Under the pieces are notes generated by a model that was not told where the DNA came from, ran no database searches, and was given only the letters and a program-made list of their open reading frames with translations. A program made the translations under genes and the position numbers. Source: Formicarius rufipectus (lineage: Eukaryota > Chordata > Aves > Passeriformes > Formicariidae). Taken from it: a stretch of 64,000 nt of DNA. The DNA lies in contig VXAU01001757.1 of the NCBI GenBank assembly GCA_013399695.1, positions 2,885,616 to 2,949,615 on the forward strand, in the 5' to 3' direction. Below are positions 13,023-25,200 of the stretch, piece by piece; the stretch's first letter is position 1; each line of letters opens with the position of its first letter.

Positions 13023-13023
13023 A

Positions 13024-13215
13024 ATGTCTCAGGCTCAGGAGCAAGCATTTTTTCGGGTGAAGGACTCGCGTGAGTCAGCCATGCCTGTGAATGAAGGTGC
13101 TGTCTCCAGGTTTGGGGCCACTAACAAAGTCCGTCTGTATTTCATCATCGCCACCCTTGTTGCGCTGCTTGTCTTTGCGTTGGCCACCGTCATGGTCCTG
13201 GTTGTTCAGAGGACG
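13024..13215 (+). CDS. TNFSF8: TNFSF8 coding exon 1: cytoplasmic tail and membrane anchor
   Basis: Encodes residues 1-64 and ends on a complete codon (phase 0) at ACG, followed by the donor GTAAGA at 13216. Residues 38-61 (LYFIIATL to VLVV) form one uninterrupted hydrophobic segment preceded by K35 and R37, as expected for a type II signal anchor with the N-terminus inside the cell. The ATG at 13024 was chosen because the distance from it to the second methionine (residue 20, ATG at 13081) and to the membrane segment matches my recollection of the human protein, which also has a methionine at residue 20. A TATA-like box lies only 2 bases upstream of this ATG, so initiation at 13081 in some transcripts cannot be excluded. 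Confidence 0.92.
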
Positions 13216-16200
13216 GTAAGAGTTGTGTTCCTTGGTGCTTTTCTTTTCTTTTCTTTTCTTTTCTTTTCTTTTCTTTTCTTTTCTTTTCTTTTCTTTTCTT
13301 TTCTTTTCTTTTCTTTTCTTTTCTTTTCTTTTCTTTTCTTTTCTTTTCTTTTCTTTTCTTTTCTTTTTCTTTTTTTTCTCTTTTTCTTTTCCTTTTTCTT
13401 TTCTCTTTTCTTTTTTTTTTCTTTTTTCTTTCCTTTTCTTTCCTTTTCTCTTTTTTCCTTTTCTCTTTTTCCTTTCCTCTCCTTTCCTTTTCCCTTTCCA
13501 CTCCAAAATTTAACAGTCACTCCTCTGTTACAAGTCCACACACATGAATTAGGGGAGAGAAAGATGAAACAAAGAGGAAGAGTAAAGAACTTTAGAAGAA
13601 ATGACTCTTATCAATGGGCAGTTTTAATTCCTAGCATGGAATCTCTGCTCTAGAAATGGGAACAGAAAGCTAATGGTCCAAGATGCCAAGCACCCTCTGT
13701 CCTGCCTCCTTAGGAGGAGGGATGGAGAGAAGTTCCATCAGTGCCTCAGTGTTTGCTCCCTGGTTTTATGGGTCTCCTGCTGCTTCTTTGGAGAACAACC
13801 ACTGTTTGAGATGGTTTGGTCTAGTCTGGTCATGTCTACACATGATCATCCAAAATAGGGCTAAATTCCAGCCATGGACATGCCACAGGACCCCTCTGTG
13901 TGAGCCCGTGTGGTGCTGTAGGTGCACCCAGCAGATGCACCGTGATGTGGTGGAGCAGAGCTCTCCTTGTCCACCCAGAGCAGTGCCAGGGGGCAAAGCA
14001 GCTCCTTCTTGCTCTCTGTCCCTCACTCCTACTCTTGGGTGTGACCTTGAATGCACAACTAGAGCTGCAGCAATGGAGAGTGAGGATGTCAGTGAGACCA
14101 GGTCTCCCAAAAACCACAGGCCCCTCTGCCCACAGGCACTGCTTCCTTCTTAAAGAGAGGAGCTCTCTCGAGTGGATCTGGGGTTGAGTGGGCAACCAGA
14201 GACAGCCACAGCAGAGGTACAGATGGTTGAGGGCATAAAAAGTGCATTTTTAACCTTACCAGGAGTGTTTCTAACAGTTTTAGAAGGGTAAAATACCAGG
14301 TTAGAAGTTTTACAGGCTTTGAAATCTCATTGCAAAAATCCAAGTGCTGAAGAACCTCCACTCCTGTTCATAGGATGGGAGCACCAGCAAGGGGCTGCTG
14401 GAGGGAGCTAGGCAGGAAAAACAAAATATGGTCCTTTGGCTCCATATTTTCTCTTACTAAATTTACCCTGTGCAATTTGTATGCCTGATGGGCACATTAC
14501 CCAGAAATTAAGCCATGAAAACTTGGCTGATACTGCCTTAAGCTCCACCAGAGAGGAGCCATTTACCTGTTATCAGTGTTCTTCTAAAAGGGAGGCAGTT
14601 TGAGGGCATTTAAAATGAGACATGGGGATTTTTAAGTGATTAATAGTGGGATATTAAGGGAGATATTTAAAATAACAGCCTGGGTAATTACAGACTTGCC
14701 AACAGCTTTTCTATATAATGAGGCTTTCATTTGTGCTGATTATGAAAGTAAACATTAAACGTCCTCTCCAGCAGGATAAACACAGTTACACCAGGTACCA
14801 GAGGAACATTATCACAGAAAGAGTCGAGGTTTTGACTTAAAAGAGCAATGACCCCATTGCAGCTGCTTTGAAAATGAGCTTGGCTGAAGGAGGAAACAGG
14901 AAGCTGAGGTGTGTGAGAAACAAGTAAACTCAAGCAGCAATTTTATGCTCAGGGAAGAATTTGGCAGCAAAAGCCACAAACTGTGCTCTTGCTCTCAGGG
15001 AGATGCAAGAGCCAGAGTTCAGAGGCAGAGTAATCACCCTCCATCCACGACTGGTCAGGGATTTCCCAGATTCTCTGAGCCAGAGACACTTCAGCTCATG
15101 GTGACACTGTCAGGGCAAGGCTGGGCACAGACTTCTTTGGGCAGCACAGTTGAGGTTGGGCTGAACTTCTCACGACTTTGGCTTCACCAGCTCCAGGACA
15201 GGGGGACTGGAGGGTGTTGGAGAACTGTGATGTTGAGTCCTGCTGCTGTAGGGATTAGAGCATCATCTATTGACTTGATTATTTTCTTTGCAATTTCTGA
15301 AGAAGGCACCAGCATTTTGTGTGATCAATCTCTTGGGGTGATCAGCTTTTCTCTGCAGATGTTACCAGCTGTGATGTGAGTGGTCCCTGACCTCAAGGGC
15401 AGTGGTGGAAGCTTCATGCCTTCCCTGTGCTGAGCTGAGATAGATGCTACTATTTTTCTCTATTCAAAAGCTGTTAGAAGGTTGAAGGGACCACAAAGTG
15501 TTGTGCCATTTCCCTTGGGTGCCACAGCATTAAAGGGAGGCTTCTGGTGACAACAGATCCCACAGCCCCCTGCCCCCATTATAGGTTACAAGTTGCCTGC
15601 TTGTGTTCCTTTTTATGAATTTATACTTGCCTATTTTAGGATGAAGGAAGACAGGTTGGAAAAGGAAAATCAAAGTGTGCAGAAGCAGAGCATTTGCATT
15701 ACCCACAACCTGGGTGTTCTGCAAAAGGGAAACACAAGATGAAAGCCCAAAGCCAAAAGGCAACTATGATTCAAAGCTGCTTCCCTGAACTAGCAGCATT
15801 TCTAATACACATTAACACCCCTCCCTCCCTTTTTCCAGCACCCCAAGAACTTTCCTTTACGCCTTGTTTTCAAGAAGGGTGGCACAGCACATTGGTGGCA
15901 GGCCTGGGAAGTGTCATTTTTTGGAACTCAACTGTGCTTTTTGGAATTAACTACGTGTAGTGCTGAAGTGGGTTCATTCCTTCAGCTTTCATCTTGGCTT
16001 CAAGCCATTCTTGGTCTGCCACAAGTGACTTTATTTTCCTCTGGAATAAGAATAGTCTCCGTAAGGTGGTCTGGAGCTTTCATTTTACTTCTTAACATTT
16101 TCACAGGTGTGTTAAAACCTCCACCCTTCTGCCTGCTGCTATCACTGCTGGTTTTGGGATACATATGTATAGACACACCTCTGGAGACATTTATGTGTAG

Positions 16201-19200
16201 AGAGAGACAGATGTAAAATCAGTGAAAGAGAATGGAACAGAAAGGACTGGGAGAATGTCATTTTAAGACACAAAGAACCTTACAAATCCAGTGCTGCACT
16301 GGAAGATGTGCTGTGAGAGACACCACTGAACAAACTCTGAAATCCACGGTCTGAGTCAGTCCATCACTTCGTATTTTTAACCTTTAAACTTTTCCCCACC
16401 CTTAAGGCACCTGTGTGGCAAATGCTGAGTCAGGACAGGTATTTACATGCTGATTCAGTCCTCAGGGCTGTTAAAAAGAGAAAGCAGTTGCTCTGCCGTG
16501 GCCAGCGACGTCTCCTGCAGGTCCCACCATGATCCCTCACGGGCCAGGGGGAATTTCTCTCCCCTCAAAACTGGTTTTGGCCCCCGTGCCCCAATCGGTG
16601 CCTGGTGGCCCCCTCTGGTGGCAACCCTGACAGAAAGGAAACCAAAATGAAATAAAGACACTACAAAGTGCCCCTGAAAGCAGATTTACCACTCCCCGAG
16701 CACCACAAGGAAACCACTGAGGAATCTCAGAAGGGACCTGCACTGGTCCAGCTCCTGCTGTGGGTATTCTGTGCTGTGACAGTCCCCTGCTCTCTGGGGG
16801 GATCATTTGGATAGGTTTGGCAGGGCTGGAAAAACTGATTTTCACCCAGGGCTGCTTCCTGTGGTGTCCCTGTCAGGTCAGCTGTGGGAAGGGTGCTCTG
16901 CCTCCTGCAGTTTTCATGTCTGGGGTCTGCATTTGCCACTTTGCATCTCAGGGCCACCTACCTGAAGTGCCACCACCTTCCTTTCTCCTCAGCCAAAGCT
17001 GGGTCAGAGAATAGAATCACAGAATCACCAAGGTTGGATAAGACCTCCAAGACTGAGTCCAACCTGTGTCTGATCCCCACCTTGTCTCCCAGCCTAGAAC
17101 TCTGAGTGCCACGTTGAGTCGTTCCTTGGACACCTCCAGGGCTGGGGACTCCAAACCTCCCTGGGCAGCCCCTTGCAAAGCCTGACCACCTTTTCGGTGA
17201 GGAAATTCTTCCAGAAGTCGTGATGGTTTGAGGCTGAGCAGAGCCCTGAAGCTCCTTTTCAAATTGAAGGAACTTCCTTTGAGGACAGAGGACCAGAGAG
17301 CTGGTCCTACGGAGCTGCCACGTGGACACGCGCTTGGAGAGCTCTGGACTTAGTTAAGCTGGGCCCAGGACAATTCTGGGTGGAGTGTAGTTTGGAGGTG
17401 TGTTTTCATAGACTTTCTAGAGGTAGATATATGCTTCATAGAATCCCAGACTGGTTTGGGTTGGGAGTTAAAGTCCATCTCATTCCACTCTGCCATGGGC
17501 AGGGACACCTTCCACCAGCCCAGGTTGCTCCCAGCCCCATCCAACCTGGCCTTGGACACTCCCAGGGATGGGGCAGCCACAGCTTCTCTGGGCACCCTGT
17601 GCCAGGGCCTGCCCACCCTCACAGTGCTCAGAGATGTCTGGTTCAATGAATATTCTCCATTCTGACTCAGGAATTTACAGTGACCCTTTAACAGTCCAAG
17701 GCTGTCTCAGTTTGAGAAAATTCCTTGTAAAATGAATAAGAGACAAAAGAACAAAATTACTTGCACTGGTAACTGATTATTTTCGCTAATAAAGCAAACT
17801 CATATTACTCTGCTTGCTGAGTAAAGACTGAGATCCTTCAGCATCAGCACCCAGATCACTCCAGACAGGGTGAAATTCCTTGTCTTGAATTCTTCCTGAG
17901 CTGCCACTGTAGAATTTAATCTCTCTAGGCTCCTACCAGGTGCCTTTTTGCATTTCAAACAACAGTTTTCCATGCAGCATTTCTGCTGTTTGAAAAGATG
18001 CATGTAATGCCAGTAATATTCCAAAGGAAGTCCTAAACTTTTATTTCAATATCTACTCAATTATCACTAAAACAAATTGCATTTCTCTCTGCTGGTTTTA
18101 CTTGCTGGGAGATTTCCCAGGTGAGAACACAAGGCATTAGTGTATTTTCATTTTGTTTCTCTTGCCTTGGTTACAAAACAGGCTGTGAGCCATCACTCTT
18201 GTCCCTCACCCCAGCTCTTAGGGAGGGCAGCACCTCACTGATGGCACTGTCTCAGTTGCTTTACCAAACACTGTCCTCCTAAATGATTTAAATTAGTGTA
18301 ATCTCAGTGGGGACAGGGCATCCCTTTCCTGTCATGTAAAAATGCCTTTAACTCTCCACAGAGGGCAAAAACCCTCATCCATTGCACCCTTCCTTGTGCC
18401 CTGAGCGTGTGTGAAAGGGGCAGCCCCTGCAGGGGGCCCAGAAAGGTGCTGAGAGGACCTGCCAGAGGGTCCTTGGGGTGTTTGCAGCCCAGGCTGTTCT
18501 CAGTCCCACATTTGCTGATGTGTGTGCAGAGAGAGTGTCGTGTATGGGACAAAAGGCTTGGAAATGCTGAGGTTTCCCAATTGCATGTCTCAGTTTCTGT
18601 TCATCTCCTGCCCCAGCAGCTTTCCTGGGCGGCTGAGGAGGGGCACCTGGAGAAATGCAGTCCCGACAGGTGACTCTGCCCCGCTTTGCGTTGCTGTAGG
18701 GAGAGAAAATGAACAAATTGTGTCTTACAGTTACCCAAATCACCACAGAATCACAGAATTGGTGAAAAGCTCCAACAGCAAGTCCAACCATAAAGCCAGC
18801 ACTGCCAAGTCTACCTGGAGGCACCTCTGCTGTCTCTGCAGGGCATTTGGCATCAGACCAGAGGACAACACTGCTGATACAGCTCCACCCTTCAGCATGG
18901 CTGAAAACGTGGTCATGTTAGGCCAAAGTCTAATTAAAAGTATTCCTAAACACGTAAGACTAGAACTTTAGGTACCACAAACAGGCCCAACATGACTTCT
19001 CTCACTGTCCAACCATCTTCCCTTTCTCCACACCACCTGTTACTCAATTTACACACAGAAATGAAGTGTTTATGCTTTAAGACCACTATGGATGAAGATT
19101 TCCATCACAGGCATGATGTTAGATGTTAGACAGGAGATATTAGATGTTCTGTTAACGTTCGTACCATATTCCCAATTTTCTTCTTCTTGGACATCTGGTG

Positions 19201-22200
19201 GGTCACTGGAACAGGCTCCCCAGACCATGGTAAGGGCATTAAGCCTGAGAGATGTCAAGGTGCATCTGGAAGATGTTCTTACTCATATGGTTTAGTTTTA
19301 GGTAATCTGATGAGGAGCAGGGAGTTAGACTTGGTGATCCTCATGGGTCCCCTCCAACTCCACACATTCTATAATTCTTTGGTAAATTGGGCTTAGCCTG
19401 GTCAGTCTGCACAATTAGCCCAGGTAATTTGTCCCCTGGTAAGAAGAGCCTGATACCAAAATCACTGTGGGGTCACCCTGTGTGTGTGAGTGAAAGGAGG
19501 TGACACAGAGCTTCAGGCACTAAGGAACTCTCAAGATCTTTCCTCAGCTGCTGGGAGAACATTTTACTCCTCAAGAGCATTTGTTGGATGTTTATGAGCT
19601 GTCAGTGACTTTCCTTGCGAGGATGGAACAAGCAAATGAGCACAGCCCTCGGGGTCCTGCGTCTGGGTGGCAGAGGCTGATGAATCAGAGGCAACACCAC
19701 AGAGGAATCCTACAGTATTCCACCCTTGGAGCTTGTCTCCTGGGCAGTTCTCATGCCGTGCTGACTGAGGAGAATTTCCTGTGTCGTTTTGGTGCTTGGT
19801 TTCCATCCCAGCAGGAAGAAGGAGCAGTGGGGCAGGACAACATGCTCAGACATGTTTGAGGCTCTACAGCTGTAGTTTTCCCCCAGCCTCGCCTGCCCAG
19901 GGACAAACACTGGCTCCCACAGGTGTCCAGGGAGACTCTGTCCACCCCACGGAGGTTTTCAGGGCTTGTGCTTCTGAAAACAGCCCCAACAGAACCCACA
20001 CACATTTCCTTCTGCACTGAGAGAACCACTGACTGTGTCAGAAACGTTAGAAAACATTCTGTGTGAGAAAAAACATGTTAGAAAAGCATATTTGTGATGA
20101 GGGAAACATTTCAGATCCACTTTGAAATGAGGGGTGCACTTGAATAGGGTTATGCCCTGCTTCCAGAATAACACCCCCCATTTTCCTTATTCTTTTCAGG
20201 CACCAGATCCTGCCATGGAGGGCAGCAAGAAACCCATCAGGACAGGTAAGACACCTAAACAATACATGTGATTTGTCTCATCTGCAATGCAAATACTGCC
20301 CACAGTCACAAATGAGCCACTTGTGCACATCTTAATATTTTACATAGTCTTCTCTTCGTGAAGAGACAAAGTAAAAAAAAAAATCATCAGAAGAAAATAC
20401 CTTTCAAATTGCTGGGTATGTCCAGAAGCCAGTGCACAGCTGGGGAAATAAAAAATAAATCTGAGTGTTCCCTGGAGTGTCTTTGAAAAAGAGACTTGCT
20501 GCCAGATGATGAGAACATCACTCTGACTTGCAGGTTTTCTTTTAAGGGCTGACTTTTGCACGTGTGTGTGTGAAAGCCCTGTCTTCACAAGGCAGGGGAA
20601 AATGTGTTGCCACGTATTTCAGAACCACTGAAACTCCTCCTGTGCTTCTCTGGCCTGGAACAGTCCCGTGGGTCCTGCTGGTCTGTGGGGAAAGGGGAGA
20701 AGGGAAGGGGTAGGTCCAGAAGGGACAAGGGATTAAAAGAGGCAAAGTATGAGCACTGAGGACAGATGTCTAACAGAGGCAGCTGTACCACAATTTTGCT
20801 TTTCCTTAGTGTAAATCAGGAGGACTCTTCGTGTCACTGACATTGGCTCCCTGGTTACACAGCTGTGGCACCAAGTATTTGACTTCTTGTAAATACAAGA
20901 TCATACCCAGTGCCAGGGGACAGGAGATACCATTGTCTCCCACTGCAGGTGGGAAAAATGAAGGCCACTGTTCATCTGGAAGTGGTGGCAGAGTGGGAAA
21001 CTGAAGGTCACTTTGCTTGTTCAGCTGGAGGAGACTGAGGTCAGACCTCACCAGGGGCTGCAGCTCCATCTCTGCTCTGTGAGCAGGGACAGCACCCAGG
21101 GAAGGGCTGGAGCTGTGCCAGGGCAGGGTCAGGTGGGATCTCAGGGAAAGGCTCTTCCCCAGAGGGTGGTGGGCACTGCCCAGGCTCCCCAGGGCAGTGG
21201 GCACAGCCCCGAGGCTGCCAGAGCTCCAGGAGGGGTTGGATGATCCTCTGGGACACAGGGTGGGATTGTTGGGGTGTCTGTGCAGGGCCAGGAGCTGGAC
21301 TGGATGATCGTTGTGGGTCCCTTCCAGCTCAGGATATTCTATGATTCTATTATTCTAAGCAACAGAAGTTTGAGGTCCAGAGCCCCAATCACATAATTAC
21401 CTTTTCTGCAGCATTTGGGCAACACTTACTCTGTTTTGGACAATTTTTGAATCCTTGTCTCTCTTGTACAGTGCTTGTTTTGTAGCCCACAGTCCTCAAA
21501 GCAGCCCCTCTGTGTCAGTGTGTCCTTCCTGACAGCTTCACATCTTGCCTGACCCCCTCTGTTTTGTGTTTTAAAGTTGCTGTAAGCTGAAGGGATTTTC
21601 TTTTCCCCAGGACATCCTAAGCACATAGTCTTTTTCTCTATCAACTTAAGTATCTGCTAAAGCATTTTTAAGTCTCTCTTAAGACTCCTAGTGCTTCACT
21701 TTGTATCTGAAATTACTCAGAAATAAAGCAGGATCTGAACAGTGTGGAGTCTTGGGCTGGGCAAGGAAGGAGCCACAGAACTGGATCTGCATGTCAGTAT
21801 TTTCCAGGTTAAAAGCACAAGTGATGCTGGAATTTCCATGGCAGGAAGGAGAAGTCTCATTGAGCCAAAAGGGCTCAGTTACATTTATATATTATATATA
21901 TACATATGTGTATATATATACATATATATACACACACACATATATATACACACATTTATATATATACATATGAAATTAAACCACATATAAATATATATAT
22001 ACACACATATAGACCATACATAGACCATATGTATAAACCATATATAACTCACATATGAACCATATCAGGCAGCTTGTGCCAATGATCCTTTCCCTTCAGC
22101 AGTGGCTGGCAGGTGTCAGGCACAAGGAAAGTGCTTTCTCCAGGAATGTCCTGGATGCTGTTCCATCAGCCACAACCTTCTGTCTTTGGGTCAGTCTCTC

Positions 22201-25200
22201 TCAGGAGCACTCCTTGCTCTGACCTCTGCTGCTTCATCTCAGATGATGCCACTGGTGAAAGAGAAAAGAGGGAATGATAGTGAGACCCCCCCAAGGCAGG
22301 AAATGTGTTTGCAGTTGGGTCCAAGTGCTCTCCCAGCTCACCCCTCAGTGCCCACTAGTCTCTTGTAGGGTAATAGAGCATCCAAGTGGGAGAAAATTAC
22401 AACAGCCCTTTATTTTCCTCTTAAAATGCACAAAACTGGGATAATTGATTAATGTATTCCAGGGGGTGTTTTACTGAGGGAGGAGCTCTGTTGCCTGCTG
22501 GCCACTAAACAGAGAGTGGTGGCCGCTGCTGCTAGGTCCCACCCAGAAACAGGAGCACAAGACACACTGCAGGATGCGGACTGTGGTGAGGCTGAAGTTG
22601 CTGTGGCTTTAGATTTGCACCTTTGTCTGCCTCTCAGACAGCCCAGATGTTGACAGTGTAAACTGGATGAGTTTTGTGGTCGTGAACCAGGGCTTTGAGG
22701 TCCTGCATGACTAAAATGGGCAAGGAAGCAAAGAGCAGCGTTGCCCAGTTGCCAGCTGTGTGGTCAGCGTTGCTCCAGCCCTGGGTCAGTACCTGATGGT
22801 GGCAACCATCTCAAATATGCAGGTGGGGATGCATGGTCACATCCCTGGAAGAGCTCAAGGCCAGGTCGGATGGGACTTGGAGGTACCTGGGCTGGTGGAA
22901 GGTGGAAGGCTGGTGGCAGGGGCTGGGACTGGATAGGCTTTAAGGTCCCTTCCAACCCAAACCACTCTGGAATTCTGTGATACTACAATTCTGTGGTAGG
23001 ACCAGCTGGGGTTCACTCAGGTAGAGACTGAAATGCCAGTGGGAACAAGTCCAGACCCAGCTACAACTGAATGAATTTTGTGTTATTAAAGCAGGAAAAC
23101 ATGATTTCATTGAGACTTCCAACAAGATTATTCCCTATTGTTAGCTAAACATCAGTGGGAACTAAAGTGGGAGATTTATGGCCCTGACCCAGCTGTCAGT
23201 CCTCGATGGATGGGTCTGCAGGAATCTGCAAGCAAGAGCTGAGAGCGATGCGATGTCGGCTAATTCAGAGGTTGTGTGAGAAATGGCACCAGCCTCCTCA
23301 AGTCCTCTGTGCCACTGTCAGTGCAGTACCTGGGAGGAAAGAACTGAATCCATCATGAAGTAAATGCTTGTGAAATGTTTTCTGTGGAATGATTCCTCTA
23401 TAGAAACTCAGCCCCATTTAATAAATATCAAATCCTGTATTAGAAGGAGCCAGACAGGTGTTGTTGCTTGGCTCATTTTTTAGAGAGAAAACCAAGTCAT
23501 GGAGAAACTTATGACCTGCAGGCTCTGGAGCTGCTCAGCCCTCATCATCTCCATGCTGTCCTCTCCAAGTCCCATATCCCCACAAATCTTGGGCTGATGG
23601 CTTTTCTTGTTATTTAAACTGCAAAGATATAGTACTAAACCCCCACATTTATGAAAGGAAAGAACCTGCCAACACATATGCACACACACATGCCCTTTAC
23701 AGATATTTTTATCTGGCAGCAAGATCCATTTGAAGATGATGGACAGACCAGGAAAGGAAATCCATCACCCCATTCACGGTTTCAATGGGAAATAGTTTCC
23801 CAAATAAAAATCGGTCTGTGAGAAATTAATATAATACAGGTGAAAATCACATACTTGCTATTTTAATGTAAATCAGGCTGAAGGCAGTGAACCAAGAAGC
23901 CTTTTCAGATTTGCAGTAATATCTCAGAGGGCAGCTTGATCTAAAGCAACTAAATCTGATTTCTTCCAGCCTAGAATTCTCCCAGTGCAACACTACAAGG
24001 AGCAGCTGAGGGAGCTGGCAGGGCTCAGCCTGGAGTAAAGGAGGCTCAGGGGGGACCTTCTGGCTCTGCAAGTCCCTGCCAGGAAGGGGGAGCTGGGCGG
24101 GGGTCGGGCTCTGCTCCAGGGAACAGGGACAGGAGGAGAGGGAACAGCCTCAGGAGAGGTTATGGTTGGACACCAGGAGGAATTTCTCCAAGGAAAGGGG
24201 GGTCAGGCCTTGGAAGGGGCTGCCCAGGGAGATTTGGAGTCCCCAGCCCTGGAGGTGTCCAAGGAACAACTGGACACTGAGAGCTCAGGGCTGGGGGACA
24301 AGGTGGGCATCGGGCACAGGGTGGGCTCAATGACCTTGGATGTCTTTTCCAACCCAAATGTTTCTGTGATTCTATGCTGACATTGCTGGTCATTAGTCAC
24401 TAATCCCATCACAGTGGGTTCTTCAGAAATGGATATTTCACATTCAGACCATAAATGCTTTTGCCCTCTCACCTTCAGCAACATGCTTGGGACATTGTCT
24501 TAGGTCTGTCAGGGCACAGCAATTGTGCTTCTCACTTTAAAATATTTGGGCAAGCCTGGGTTTGCAAATGCTGGAAAGAGGGAGCACAGGCATCCTCCCA
24601 GGCAGGCAGAGGGGAAACTGCAGTCACAAGTTAGAGACTAATGTATTTTACATATATATACATATATATGAATAGCTCATGGCGTTAAGTGACCTATGGT
24701 GCACTAATGAACATGTTAGTGATTTGAACAGTTTTGGCCTTAAACTCTACAAGTTTTGCGGTAGTAAGGTGAGCATTAATTAATTCTTAAGAGAGAGATT
24801 CTTCCTAAATTTGCTAGAAATAAAGGGGTATTTCTTTAGTTCATGTGCTTGGGAGGAGGGGAAATTGGCAGCTGAGTTCAGTCCCCTTTCAGTGCTCAGG
24901 ACCAGAGTGACACCCCTGGGCTCTCGAGGACCAAAGGCTCTTGGTGCATGTGTGACAGGCAGAGCCAGGAGCACAGTCCAGCTCTGTCACTGAGCCCAGG
25001 AGGGAGTTCCCAGTTGGAACTTAGCACAGCATCCTGGGCTGGGACAGTCCTTCAGCACCAGCCAGTGGTGTTTGCAGGGCACTGAAGAGAAAGGGGAGAG
25101 TTTGAGGTACTCACAGGGATTTCAGAGAGTGGCTGCTAAGAAATAAAATCAGGCAACTTCTGCTGACTCTAACTCATGTGCGATGTCACCTTGCCTGATT

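Larger units (their letters stand above)
13216..20199 (+). other. TNFSF8: TNFSF8 intron 1
   Basis: A 6,984-base intron with donor GTAAGA and acceptor TTTTCAG. It begins with the long pyrimidine tract and later holds CR1 fragments near 17.0, 17.4, 18.7 and 19.2 kb. The stretch 13.5-17.0 kb is mostly unique. About 14.6-14.9 kb is AT-rich and repeat-free ('taatagtgggatattaaggg'), the texture of a candidate regulatory island. The longer open frames here lack recognisable domains or splice context. Confidence 0.85.

Noticed and set aside
13075..13653. Long low-complexity frames rich in FFSFL (+) or KKRKE (-)
   Set aside because: They are translations of the TTTTC array. The + frame is TNFSF8 exon 1 read through its donor into the intron.
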